From Bog-793 sp963785415 (GTDB lineage: Bacteria > Actinomycetota > Acidimicrobiia > Acidimicrobiales > Bog-793): a stretch of 64,000 nt of DNA. The notes under the pieces were generated by a model. The model was not told where the DNA came from, did no database searches, and worked only from the letters and a program-made list of their open reading frames with translations. Each line of letters opens with the position of its first letter. Within the stretch, counting starts at the first letter, position 1. The DNA is taken from positions 992,001-1,056,000 of the forward strand of contig CAWAVB010000001.1 of NCBI GenBank assembly GCA_963785415.1, given 5' to 3'. The position numbers and the translations under genes are program-made. Below are positions 16,774 through 24,463 of this stretch, in pieces.

Positions 16774-17499
16774 CTAGGAGACTTCGATCACCGCGTCCTG
16801 GTCGTGTGAGCGGTAGTAGCCGGTGCCCGTGTAGCGCACGACGACGACCTGGCGGCCGGTGCCGAGCTTGGCGGCCGGGATCGCGCACGTCGCCGAGCCA
16901 CCCCGCAGGGACACGGCACAGAGCGTCGTCGAGCCGTGCGTCACCTCGACCTTGCCCGAGACGGTGCCGTGCGGACCGGAAAGGTGGACGGACAGCGTCG
17001 CCTTGCCGCCCGCCGCCACCGGGGACGGCGTGGCGACGACGGTCTCGGAAGGCGTGACCGCCGTCACGACGACCTGGGTCACCCTCGCCTCGGCCGCCGC
17101 GAAGTTCGGGTCGTAGCCGTAGGACGCGACGATCCGATAGGTGCCGGGAGCCGCGAACGTGATCGTGCAGATGGCGGTGTCGGAGCTGAGGGAGAGGAAC
17201 GAGCAGCCGGTGAGCGCCTTGCCGTTGACCGTGAAACTGACCGTTCCGGAAAGCGCGTTGCCACCCCCGCCCGAGACCGCGGTGACCGTCGCCAGGTAGG
17301 CGACGACGCTGCCCGTCGCCGCACGCGCCGGGGAGGCGGGCGTGATCGCGACCGACGCGACGCCAGCCGCCGTCGTCGCCCGCGCGACGCCAGTCGCCGG
17401 CCGCACGCCCGCCACGGCGGCCCCGGCGAACGCGATCGACCCGACGACCGCCAGAACCGTCACACCGAGCACCGTCGACCGCCGCAGTGCTTCTCGCAT
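16774..17499 (-). CDS. Secreted protein with Ig-like (Big_3/Big_5-type) domains
   Basis: A 241-residue protein with a signal peptide (positively charged MREALRRS, hydrophobic VTVLAVVGSIAFAGAAVAG). The mature part contains two tandem immunoglobulin-like repeats, recognised by alternating valine/threonine strands and motifs such as GTVSFTVNGKALTGCSFLS with CTITFAAPGTYRIVASYG, then GTVSGKVEVTHGSTTLCAV with VVVVRYTGTGYYRSHD. Each repeat holds cysteine pairs that could form disulfides. It is probably exported and part of the cell envelope; no enzyme signature is present. The gene is convergent with leuS (30 bases apart) and precedes no obvious partner. Confidence 0.7.
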   Translation of the reverse strand: MREALRRSTVLGVTVLAVVGSIAFAGAAVAGVRPATGVARATTAAGVASVAITPASPARAATGSVVAYLATVTAVSGGGGNALSGTVSFTVNGKALTGCSFLSLSSDTAICTITFAAPGTYRIVASYGYDPNFAAAEARVTQVVVTAVTPSETVVATPSPVAAGGKATLSVHLSGPHGTVSGKVEVTHGSTTLCAVSLRGGSATCAIPAAKLGTGRQVVVVRYTGTGYYRSHDQDAVIEVS

Positions 17500-17597
17500 C
17501 TCAGACCCTTTCGGTTACGACTCCGATGACAAATTGCCCACTACGAACCGATACCGGCTGGTCGACGACCCGGGAGCCGCCGGCGCGCCCGGTGTCC

Positions 17598-18194
17598 CTA
17601 GCCTCCGCCCAAAGCGGAGGAGAACGACGAACTGACCCCGGCGGCGGTCGCCGAGATCGACGACGCCGTCACCGCCCCGGACTTCGTCTTGACCCCCTCG
17701 ACGATCACCGTGTCGCCGATCTTCAGGTCGGCGAGCGACGACGTCGCGTTTCGCGTGACCGCCGCCGACGGACCGAGCGTCACCCTGACGAGGCTGCCCG
17801 ACGAACTGGTGATGTAGAGCGTCTTACCGATGATGTCGGTCACGGTCCCCGTCGTCGCGCCACCCGTCCCGAACAGCGAAGAGGCTCCGGTGCGCGAGGT
17901 CGCGCCGCGGGAGAACTCGGATCGAAGCGACGAGAGGCCGCCCGCGCCGGAACTTCCTTCGTCCTTCTGGAGGATCACCCCGCCCCAGAAGCCACCCGCT
18001 AGAAGGACCAGGCCGACAAGCACCGCGGTCAGCGTGCGCAGCCGGACGCCGCGCTTCGCGGTCGCGGTCGGCCAGTCCTCGTCCCCGAGGACGGCGTCAT
18101 CGGTCCCGCCCGGACCCATCGGCGGGAATGCGAACGCGTCGGACGCGTCCGCTTCCCGCGGCGTGCCACCCTCACCGGATTCGACGTTCACCAT
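17598..18194 (-). CDS. Single-pass membrane protein with C-terminal OB-like domain (DUF5666-like)
   Basis: The ATG at 18194 (MVNVESGEGGTPREAD) has AGGGAG about 8 bases upstream and gives 198 residues. An acidic cytoplasmic N-terminus is followed by a single membrane helix (LRTLTAVLVGLVLLAGGFWGG) and an extracytoplasmic part. The last 90 residues, including TGTVTDIIGKTLYITSSSGS and LADLKIGDTVIVEGVKT, match the beta-barrel pattern of DUF5666-type domains. It starts 14 bases after the MacB-like permease stop on the same strand, so it is the last gene of the efflux operon. Function is unknown; an accessory to the exporter is inferred from position. Confidence 0.65.
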   Translation of the reverse strand: MVNVESGEGGTPREADASDAFAFPPMGPGGTDDAVLGDEDWPTATAKRGVRLRTLTAVLVGLVLLAGGFWGGVILQKDEGSSGAGGLSSLRSEFSRGATSRTGASSLFGTGGATTGTVTDIIGKTLYITSSSGSLVRVTLGPSAAVTRNATSSLADLKIGDTVIVEGVKTKSGAVTASSISATAAGVSSSFSSALGGG

Positions 18195-18207
18195 TGATGA
18201 CTCCCTG

Positions 18208-19428
18208 CTACTCGTAACGAAGAGCGTCGATCGGTCGGAGCGACGCGGCCCGGTTGGCCGGGTAGAAGCCGAAGAACACACCCACCGCCACGGACACGCC
18301 GAGCGCGAGAACGATCGAGTACGGGGCGATCACGGGCATGACCCCGTCGATCCGGAACTGCGTGCCGATGTAGCCGACGATCACGCCGGCGATCCCGCCA
18401 AGCAGCGACAGCAACACCGACTCGTAAAGGAACTGGGTGAGGATCACCGACTTGCGCGCCCCGATTGCCTTGCGGATGCCGATCTCCCGGGTCCGCTCCG
18501 TGACGGAGACGAGCATGATGTTCATCACTCCGATCCCGCCGACGAGGAGGGAGATCCCGGCGACCGCGGCGAGCAGGACGGTGAACGTGCTCGATGTGGA
18601 CTCTGCCGTGCTGACGAGGCTGGCCTGGTTGACGATGATGAACGGCAGGTCGGCCACGGTCGTGTTGTTCGCCGTGGCGAGGATCGTCTCCACCTCGCTC
18701 TCTGCGAGGTCGAGGGTCGACGAGGACTTCCCCTGGACGAGGAGCTCACTGAAGGACTGGGACTCACCCGTGAGCTCGTCCTGGACCGCCGTGTACGGGG
18801 CGATGATGACGTTGTCCTCGTTCTCGACGCCCGTCGACCCCTTCGTGGCCAGCACGCCGACGACCTCGAAGCTCGAGGAGCCGAGCTGGATCGTCTCGCC
18901 GATCGGGTTCGCCGTGCCGAACAGGTCGGTCACGACAGTCTGGCCGACGACGCAGACGCGTTGGCGGTTCGTGACCTCGGAGCTCGTGATCGAGCTGCCC
19001 GCCTCGACCGTGTAGTCGCTCGCCGTGAGATACGACGGCGTGCTCCCCGTCACCGTTACGTCCGAGTCGCTCGCGCCGGAGTAGGTCGCGGTGGTCGATG
19101 TCGACACGACCGGTGAGACCGTCTTGACGTCGGGCGCCTGGGACGGGTCCTCGATCTGGCGCACGTCGGCGATTGTCATCGTGGCGGCACTCGTCTGGGT
19201 TCCGACCGTCCCCCGCCCGCCGAAGCGACCGAGGTTCATCACGGTGATCGTGTTCGTGCCGAGTCGGTTGATGTTCGCCTGCACCTGCGCCGACGACCCC
19301 GTGCCGACGGCAACGAGGATAATCACCGCCGCCACGCCGATGAGGACGCCGAGCATCGTGAGCATCGAACGCAACTTGTTCGAGGTCGCGCCCTGCAGGG
19401 CGATGACGAAGTTATCCCACAAGCTCAT
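18208..19428 (-). CDS. MacB-like ABC transporter permease (FtsX family)
   Basis: A 406-residue permease with the MacB topology: one N-terminal helix (MLTMLGVLIGVAAVIILVAVG), a large extracytoplasmic MacB_PCD domain (about residues 45-275), then three C-terminal helices (TVLLAAVAGISLLVGGIGVMNIML and following) with the FtsX hallmark TERTREIGIRKAIGARK. The ATG overlaps the TGA of the ATPase gene (ATGA). Such mechanotransmission transporters work with a periplasmic-type adaptor and an ATPase, exporting macrolides, peptides or lipoproteins. In a Gram-positive the substrate cannot be predicted. Confidence 0.92.
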   Translation of the reverse strand: MSLWDNFVIALQGATSNKLRSMLTMLGVLIGVAAVIILVAVGTGSSAQVQANINRLGTNTITVMNLGRFGGRGTVGTQTSAATMTIADVRQIEDPSQAPDVKTVSPVVSTSTTATYSGASDSDVTVTGSTPSYLTASDYTVEAGSSITSSEVTNRQRVCVVGQTVVTDLFGTANPIGETIQLGSSSFEVVGVLATKGSTGVENEDNVIIAPYTAVQDELTGESQSFSELLVQGKSSSTLDLAESEVETILATANNTTVADLPFIIVNQASLVSTAESTSSTFTVLLAAVAGISLLVGGIGVMNIMLVSVTERTREIGIRKAIGARKSVILTQFLYESVLLSLLGGIAGVIVGYIGTQFRIDGVMPVIAPYSIVLALGVSVAVGVFFGFYPANRAASLRPIDALRYE

Positions 19429-20213
19429 GACGCGACGCTCGGTGTCCGGATCGTGTGCTCGGCGTGGAGTCGCGGCGGCATCCCCACGACGGGGGCGGTG
19501 CGGACGTCGGCGACGATCTCCCCGTCACGCAGGCGGATGATGCGCTTGGCAAACTCCGCGAGGTCCGCCTCGTGCGTGATGAGCACGACCGTCCGCCCTT
19601 CGGCATTGAGGAGGCTGAAGATGTGCATCACGTCCTCGGCGGCCGCCGTGTCGAGGTTCCCCGTCGGCTCGTCGGCAAGCACGAGCGCCGGGTTCGTGAC
19701 GATCGCCCGGGCGACGGCGACGCGCTGCTGCTGCCCACCGGACATCTGGTTCGGGCGGTATTCGAGATGGTCGGCCAGGCCGACGAGCTCGAGCGCGTGG
19801 ATCGCACGGGCGCGCCGCTCCTTGGGCCGTACACCCGAGTAGGCGAGCGGCAGCTCGACGTTGGCAAGCGAGGTCGTCCGCGGGATCAGGTTGTAGGCCT
19901 GGAAGACGAAGCCGATCTTGCGGCTCCGCACCTCCGAGAGGGTCACCTCGTCGAGCTTCCGGACGTCGACGCCGTCGAGCCAGTACCAGCCCTTGGTGGG
20001 AACGTCGAGGCAGCCGAGGATGTGCATCATCGTCGACTTGCCCGACCCGGACGCGCCCATGATGGCGACGAAGTCACCGCGCTCAATCGTGAGCGAGACG
20101 CCGCGCAGCGCGTGCACCTCGGCTTCGCCCATCGCGTAGATCTTCGAGACGTGCCTGATCTCGATGATCGGTCGACGACGCGGGCTTGCCCCGTCCGGCG
20201 GGCTCGTCGTCAT
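19425..20213 (-). CDS. MacB/LolD-type ABC transporter ATPase
   Basis: A 262-residue ATPase with Walker A GASGSGKST, Q-loop in FVFQAYNLIPRTT, signature MSGGQQQRVAVARA, Walker B LVLADEPTGNLD and H-loop VLITHEADLAEF. These match the LolD/MacB subfamily. The ATG shares a base with the adaptor stop (TGATG) and the stop overlaps the permease start (ATGA), so the three genes are translationally coupled. A C-terminal tail of about 25 residues is not conserved. Confidence 0.94.
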   Translation of the reverse strand: MTTSPPDGASPRRRPIIEIRHVSKIYAMGEAEVHALRGVSLTIERGDFVAIMGASGSGKSTMMHILGCLDVPTKGWYWLDGVDVRKLDEVTLSEVRSRKIGFVFQAYNLIPRTTSLANVELPLAYSGVRPKERRARAIHALELVGLADHLEYRPNQMSGGQQQRVAVARAIVTNPALVLADEPTGNLDTAAAEDVMHIFSLLNAEGRTVVLITHEADLAEFAKRIIRLRDGEIVADVRTAPVVGMPPRLHAEHTIRTPSVAS

Positions 20214-21793
20214 CAGCCGCCGAACCCTCCGAGGCCCAATCCTCCGCCTCGCCCGCCGGTGAAGGTGGTGCCGCCCGAACCGCTCGTGCTCGTCCCGGTC
20301 GAGGAGACGCTCACCGTCGGCTCGACGACGACCTCGCCAGCTTTCAGGCCCGTCACGATTTGCGTCATCGAGCTCCCGACGAGACCGACGACGACCGACT
20401 GCGTCGTCTGGGTGCCGTGGCTAAGGACCGTCACGGTCGACCTCGTCCCGGTCGTCGTCACGGCCGCCGACGGAACGATAAGCACGCCGGTCTTCGAGGC
20501 GGTGATGACGGTCACATCGGCCGTCATGCCGACCTTCACGTCAGAAGGCGGGTCCTTGATGGCGATCGTCACGTCGTAGGTGACGACGTTGCTCGACACG
20601 GTCGAAGTGGGCGACACGGCGGTGACCTGCGCCGAGAGGTCCGTGTCAGGGAGCGCGGCGAGCGACACCGTCGCCGGGTCGCCGACCGCGATGTTGGAGA
20701 TGTCCGCCTCGGCGAACGACGCGACGACCTCGAGGTCGCCGAGGTTCGTGATCGTGACGAACGAGGAGCCCGATGAACCGGATGAGCCAGATGAGCCCGT
20801 CGCCCCCGAGTAGGCGGAGCTCGAGTTCGAGCTCGAGTTCGAGCTGCCTCCGCTGACGGTCTCGCCGACCGAGCCGTTGAGCGCCGTCACGGTTCCGGCG
20901 ATTGGCGACGTGAGCGTCGTCGCGCTGAGCGATTTCTCGTCATCCTTGATCGTCTGCTCGTCCTGGACGACCTGCGACTTGTCCTGGGCGATCGTCGCCG
21001 GGTTTAGGGCCGAACTCGTCGTCGCCTCGGTCCGTGCCGAGGAAAGGCTCAGCTGAGCCTGTTCGTCGGTCAGCTTCTGGTGCGCGACGGCCTGTTCGTC
21101 CGTCGTGAGGGTCGAGTTGTCCTGAGCGCATGTCGTCGTCCCTGTCGTACCCGCCGTCGTGCCCGCCGAGAGCGCGATGGCGCGGAGAACCCCGTCTCCG
21201 ACCGTCGCGGTGCCGCTTGACGACGTCTGGGTCTCGCTCGAGGTCGCCTCGGGGCAGCCGGCCTTCTCGTCCGCCGCGAGCTGGGCCCGCCACAGGGCAA
21301 CCGCGGCCTCGTCGGCGGACAGCTGCTGCTCGTCGGACTCCAACGAGAGCTTGGCCTGGTCGATGTTCGCCGTGTTCGAGGCCTGCTGTGCCGCGGTCGG
21401 CCCGGTCTCGGCCTGTTTCAGGTTGTACTCGGCGACCGTCAGCTGGGCCTTGGCGGAGACGAGCGCGGCCTGGGCCGAGCTGGCGTCGATCGACGCCAAG
21501 GTCTCTCCGGCCTTCACGGTGTCGCCGACCGCGACGTCGACCGCGGTGAGCGTCCCGCTCGTCGAGAACTCGAGCGAGGTCGATTCGGCGGAGCTCACGT
21601 TGCCTGACGCCGTCTCGACGGCCTGGACGGTGCCACGTTCGACGGTCGCGGTCCGGGTCGTGCCCGACGACGCGCCGGAGCTCCCGCCGTAGACCGAGTC
21701 GAGACCGAATCCCGAAGCGGCGCAGACCGCGACGATGAGCACGGCGTAGAGCAGCGCGCCTTTCGACCAGAGTTTCTTCGGATGGATGGTCAT
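20213..21793 (-). CDS. HlyD/MacA-type membrane fusion protein
   Basis: Start ATG at 21793 (MTIHPKKLWSKG). An N-terminal membrane helix (LLYAVLIVAVCAASGFGL) is followed by the first lipoyl half (VERGTVQAVETASGNV, DVAVGDTVKAGETLASID), a long coiled-coil hairpin rich in Ala/Gln/Glu, the second lipoyl half (LTSPIAGTVTALNGSVGETV) and beta-barrel domains. A Ser/Gly-rich insert (SSNSSSNSSSAYSGATG) and a Gly-rich C-terminus are lineage-specific. The hairpin contains an extra loop with two cysteines (AGCPEA, TTTCAQ) that could form a disulfide. It should bridge the MacB-like permease to an outer component or the wall. Length near 526 residues is larger than E. coli MacA. Confidence 0.88.
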   Translation of the reverse strand: MTIHPKKLWSKGALLYAVLIVAVCAASGFGLDSVYGGSSGASSGTTRTATVERGTVQAVETASGNVSSAESTSLEFSTSGTLTAVDVAVGDTVKAGETLASIDASSAQAALVSAKAQLTVAEYNLKQAETGPTAAQQASNTANIDQAKLSLESDEQQLSADEAAVALWRAQLAADEKAGCPEATSSETQTSSSGTATVGDGVLRAIALSAGTTAGTTGTTTCAQDNSTLTTDEQAVAHQKLTDEQAQLSLSSARTEATTSSALNPATIAQDKSQVVQDEQTIKDDEKSLSATTLTSPIAGTVTALNGSVGETVSGGSSNSSSNSSSAYSGATGSSGSSGSSGSSFVTITNLGDLEVVASFAEADISNIAVGDPATVSLAALPDTDLSAQVTAVSPTSTVSSNVVTYDVTIAIKDPPSDVKVGMTADVTVITASKTGVLIVPSAAVTTTGTRSTVTVLSHGTQTTQSVVVGLVGSSMTQIVTGLKAGEVVVEPTVSVSSTGTSTSGSGGTTFTGGRGGGLGLGGFGG

Positions 21794-21830
21794 GGACAAC
21801 ACCGGCTCCTTCGCGTGGCCAGGGATCTGA

Positions 21831-22568
21831 TCACTTCGACGACTTCTTGGTGGTCTTCTTTGTCGACTTCTTTGTCGACTTCTTTGTCGACTTCTTTGTC
21901 GTCTTCTTTGTCGTCTTCTTGGAGGTCTTCTTCGACGACTTGTTCGCAGGTTTCTTCGTTGCGGACGACGCAGGCCGTTTCGGGAGCAACGGCGCGCACG
22001 CGGCGAGCGCGGCCTTCATCTTTGGGCTCTGGGCGAGTGTCGTCGTCGTCGAGCTCGATGAGCCCACGGTCCCAGACGGACGGTACGAAGCGGGAAGGGT
22101 TACCCCGTGGAGCTTCAGACATGAGCTATAGGCGGCGAACGCCGCGCTGTCGGAGAAACCGCTACCGCCACCGAACGTCCCCTTCGGGCGCAGGCTGGCG
22201 CAGGCCTTCTCGGCCTTGGCGAACTTCGAGTTCGAGAAGCCGGCGCCCGATCCCCCGGGGAAGGACGGCCGCGTGCCTGACGAGCCGGCAGGGAAGGACG
22301 GCCGCGTGCCGCCCGAACCGAAGCGCCCCGTCGGCAGCTTGACTCCGTGTTTCGCGAGGCAGGTCTCATAGGCTTTCATCGCGGCTGTGGAACTCCCGGA
22401 CTTGCCCGAGCCCGGCTTCGTCGTCGTCGTCGTCGAGGCCGATGCCGCGGTGATGCCGCTGAAAGCGGCGACGGCCATGGCGACGCCGACCACCGTGACG
22501 CCGGCGAGACGCCTCCGGACCGCGGACCCGCGACGGGATTCCCGTTGCCATGCCGGGATCGAACTCAT
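21831..22568 (-). CDS. Secreted duplicated CLxxHGVxLP protein with Lys-rich tail
   Basis: A 245-residue protein with an export signal (RRRLAGVTVVGVAMAVAAFSG). Two repeats share AYETCLAKHGVKLP and AYSSCLKLHGVTLP, each followed about 40-50 residues later by a cysteine in KACASLRPK and AACAPLLPK, suggesting one disulfide per repeat. Between them is a Ser/Gly/Pro spacer with a repeated GTRPSFP. The last 45 residues are a tail of KKTTKK/KKSTKK units, histone-H1-like in composition. It lies 37 bases upstream of the adaptor gene, probably the first gene of the efflux operon. Function is unknown; a substrate-capture or wall-binding role is a guess. Confidence 0.72.
   Translation of the reverse strand: MSSIPAWQRESRRGSAVRRRLAGVTVVGVAMAVAAFSGITAASASTTTTTKPGSGKSGSSTAAMKAYETCLAKHGVKLPTGRFGSGGTRPSFPAGSSGTRPSFPGGSGAGFSNSKFAKAEKACASLRPKGTFGGGSGFSDSAAFAAYSSCLKLHGVTLPASYRPSGTVGSSSSTTTTLAQSPKMKAALAACAPLLPKRPASSATKKPANKSSKKTSKKTTKKTTKKSTKKSTKKSTKKTTKKSSK
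21840..21950. repeat. Tandem 12-bp repeats encoding the Lys tail
   Basis: Repeated TTCTTTGTCGAC units on the plus strand, shading into TTCTTTGTCGTC, encode the KKSTKKTT tail on the minus strand. The tract is prone to expansion or contraction by slippage in units of four codons. Confidence 0.8.
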
Positions 22569-22704
22569 GTGCCACCGCCTCCGAGAAGAAGGGACCGCGG
22601 CGAACCGTACGCTCGGAGTCTGTGCGTCAGATCAACGTTTCCTGAGAACGTCCGGTGTCCTCGGGCCTGCCTTCGCGCCGTCGGCGGAGAGGGTCGGGAC
22701 GGAC

Positions 22705-23421
22705 CTAGCGCTCGTGTCCCACCGGCGCGAGCCCGAGAAGGCCCGCGACCTCCGATCCAGGGAACTCGTCGAGGGAGGAGAGCACGACGTCGGCGAGTAC
22801 CCAGCGCGGGTCGCCCTCGGTACCGGGTTCGGGCACCGCGACGACGCGCATCCGGGCGGCCTTCGCCGCGATGCAGCCGTTCAACGCGTCCTCGACCACC
22901 ACGCAGCGGACCGGATCGACGCCGAGGCGTTCGGCCGTCACGAGCAGGACCGCCGGGTGCGGCTTGCCCAGCTCGACCTCGGCGGCAGAGACGACGACCG
23001 CGAACCGGTCGCGCAGGTCGAACCGTGCCAGCACGGCGTCGATCACCGGTTCCACCGATCCCGAGGCGAGCGCCACCGCGAGCCCGTGCCGCGCACAGAA
23101 GTCGAGGGCTTCGAGCGCCCCCGGCAGGATCCGCGCCTCGCCGGGGATGGCCGCGAGGACCCCCTCGACGATGCGCGCCCCGAGCTCGGCGTCGCTCGGG
23201 CCGGCGAACCCGAGCCGTTCGCGGAATAGCCCCACGGCCTCATCAGCGCGCATGCCCGTGATGAGCCCGCTCCCAAGCAGCGGACGGACGTCGACACCAA
23301 TCTCGTCGAAGATGGCCGCCTGCACGCGGCCCCAGATCTGCTCGGTGTCGACGAGCAGGCCGTCCATGTCGAACACGACCGCCTCAGCCGGCGGGCCCTC
23401 GGCCGCGGACCCGTCGCTCAC
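22705..23421 (-). CDS. HAD-superfamily hydrolase (beta-phosphoglucomutase/phosphatase type)
   Basis: GTG at 23421 gives 238 residues beginning VSDGSAAEG. HAD motifs are in order: motif I FDMDGLLVDTE, motif II ALASGS, motif III lysine in ELGKPHP, motif IV VVVEDALNG. The cap is the small helical C1 type between motifs I and II, as in sugar-phosphate phosphatases and beta-phosphoglucomutase. The frame is open far upstream, but that part overlaps the PAC2 gene and has no HAD character. The start overlaps the PAC2 stop (GTGA), so the pair is coupled. Confidence 0.88.
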   Translation of the reverse strand: MSDGSAAEGPPAEAVVFDMDGLLVDTEQIWGRVQAAIFDEIGVDVRPLLGSGLITGMRADEAVGLFRERLGFAGPSDAELGARIVEGVLAAIPGEARILPGALEALDFCARHGLAVALASGSVEPVIDAVLARFDLRDRFAVVVSAAEVELGKPHPAVLLVTAERLGVDPVRCVVVEDALNGCIAAKAARMRVVAVPEPGTEGDPRWVLADVVLSSLDEFPGSEVAGLLGLAPVGHER

Positions 23422-24284
23422 GCCGACTCGCCGCGCAAGTACCGCTCGAGCTCGGAGGCGATCTCGTCGCCGGACGGCAGGTCGCCCTCGATGTCGAGCA
23501 GCACCTCGCCCTCGGTGTCGAGCTGCTCCTCCATCTGCCGGACCATCGCCTCGTGGTCCGGTGACTGGGCGATCAAATCGTCGACCTGGCGGCGGGCTTC
23601 CTCGGCGCTGCGCGTGAGCCCGTCCGTCCCGAACACGAGCCCGGAAATCGACGACAGCCCCTCGACGAGCGCGAGCGCGGCGGGCGCGAACGGCATCGCC
23701 GCGACGTAGTGGGGGACCCGCGCCCACAGTCCGATCGACGGGATGCCTGCCGCGACGCACGCTTCGCCGATCACCTCTCCGAGTCCCGCGGGCACCTCGA
23801 TCGACCCGCGCACGACGCCGATCTGGCGCGCGAGCTCGGCGTCGGACGCCGTCGCGGCGAGCTTGATCGGACGGGTGTGCGGCGTCGCGTTCGGGAAGGC
23901 GCCGAGACTGACGACGAGCCGGACGTCGAGATCCCGCGCGACCTTGACGACCTCGCGGGTGAACTGCCGCCAGCGGTAATCGGGCTCTGGACCGATGAGC
24001 AGCGCGACGCCGGATCCCATCCGGTCCCGTCCGACGAGCACCTGGAGCTCGGGCCAGGAGATCCCGGCACGCACGCCGTCGTCGATCCTCAACCGCGGAC
24101 GACGCGCCCGCTGGTCGATCAGGTCGTCGGCCTCGAAGGTCGCGAACGTCTCCGTCTTCATCTCCGAGAGGATCGCCGCGACCGCGGTCGCGGCGCCGAA
24201 TCCGGCGTCCACCCAACCGTCGAGCACCACGATGAGAACCGGGTGTTCGGGCGGCGTCACCGGGAGTCTGGCCGTCGGAGGCAC
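23418..24284 (-). CDS. PAC2-family protein
   Basis: A 288-residue protein of the PAC2 (proteasome assembly chaperone 2-like) family widespread in Actinobacteria. Recognisable stretches are VLIVVLDGWVDAGFGAATAV, VVSLGAFPNATPHTRPI and GIPSIGLWARVPHYVA. The C-terminal 70 residues are acidic and likely helical. The family is named for archaeal and eukaryotic proteasome chaperones; the bacterial function is not settled. Start is GTG. The downstream HAD gene overlaps its stop. Confidence 0.85.
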   Translation of the reverse strand: MPPTARLPVTPPEHPVLIVVLDGWVDAGFGAATAVAAILSEMKTETFATFEADDLIDQRARRPRLRIDDGVRAGISWPELQVLVGRDRMGSGVALLIGPEPDYRWRQFTREVVKVARDLDVRLVVSLGAFPNATPHTRPIKLAATASDAELARQIGVVRGSIEVPAGLGEVIGEACVAAGIPSIGLWARVPHYVAAMPFAPAALALVEGLSSISGLVFGTDGLTRSAEEARRQVDDLIAQSPDHEAMVRQMEEQLDTEGEVLLDIEGDLPSGDEIASELERYLRGESA

Positions 24285-24463
24285 GGTCCGAGGTTACCCG
24301 GAGTGCCTCGGAGCCGGATCACCGCGATCGTTCCGCGCCCGGTTCATGCCGGTACGACGGAGACGGCACGGTCGGTCTCGTTGCACATCGACACCGAGCG
24401 CAGCCGAGCACGCCCTCACCCAATCGGCACAGCCGAGGCGCGCCGGGACCAGGTCGTCGGGCA

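Noticed and set aside
21840..21950. CRISPR-like repeat array
   Set aside because: The repeats are contiguous 12-bp units without spacers and encode the Lys-rich tail.
22705..24216. HAD frame extended upstream to about 503 codons
   Set aside because: The upstream part overlaps PAC2 on the same strand in another frame and is Arg-rich noise; GTG 23421 with the GTGA overlap is the better start.
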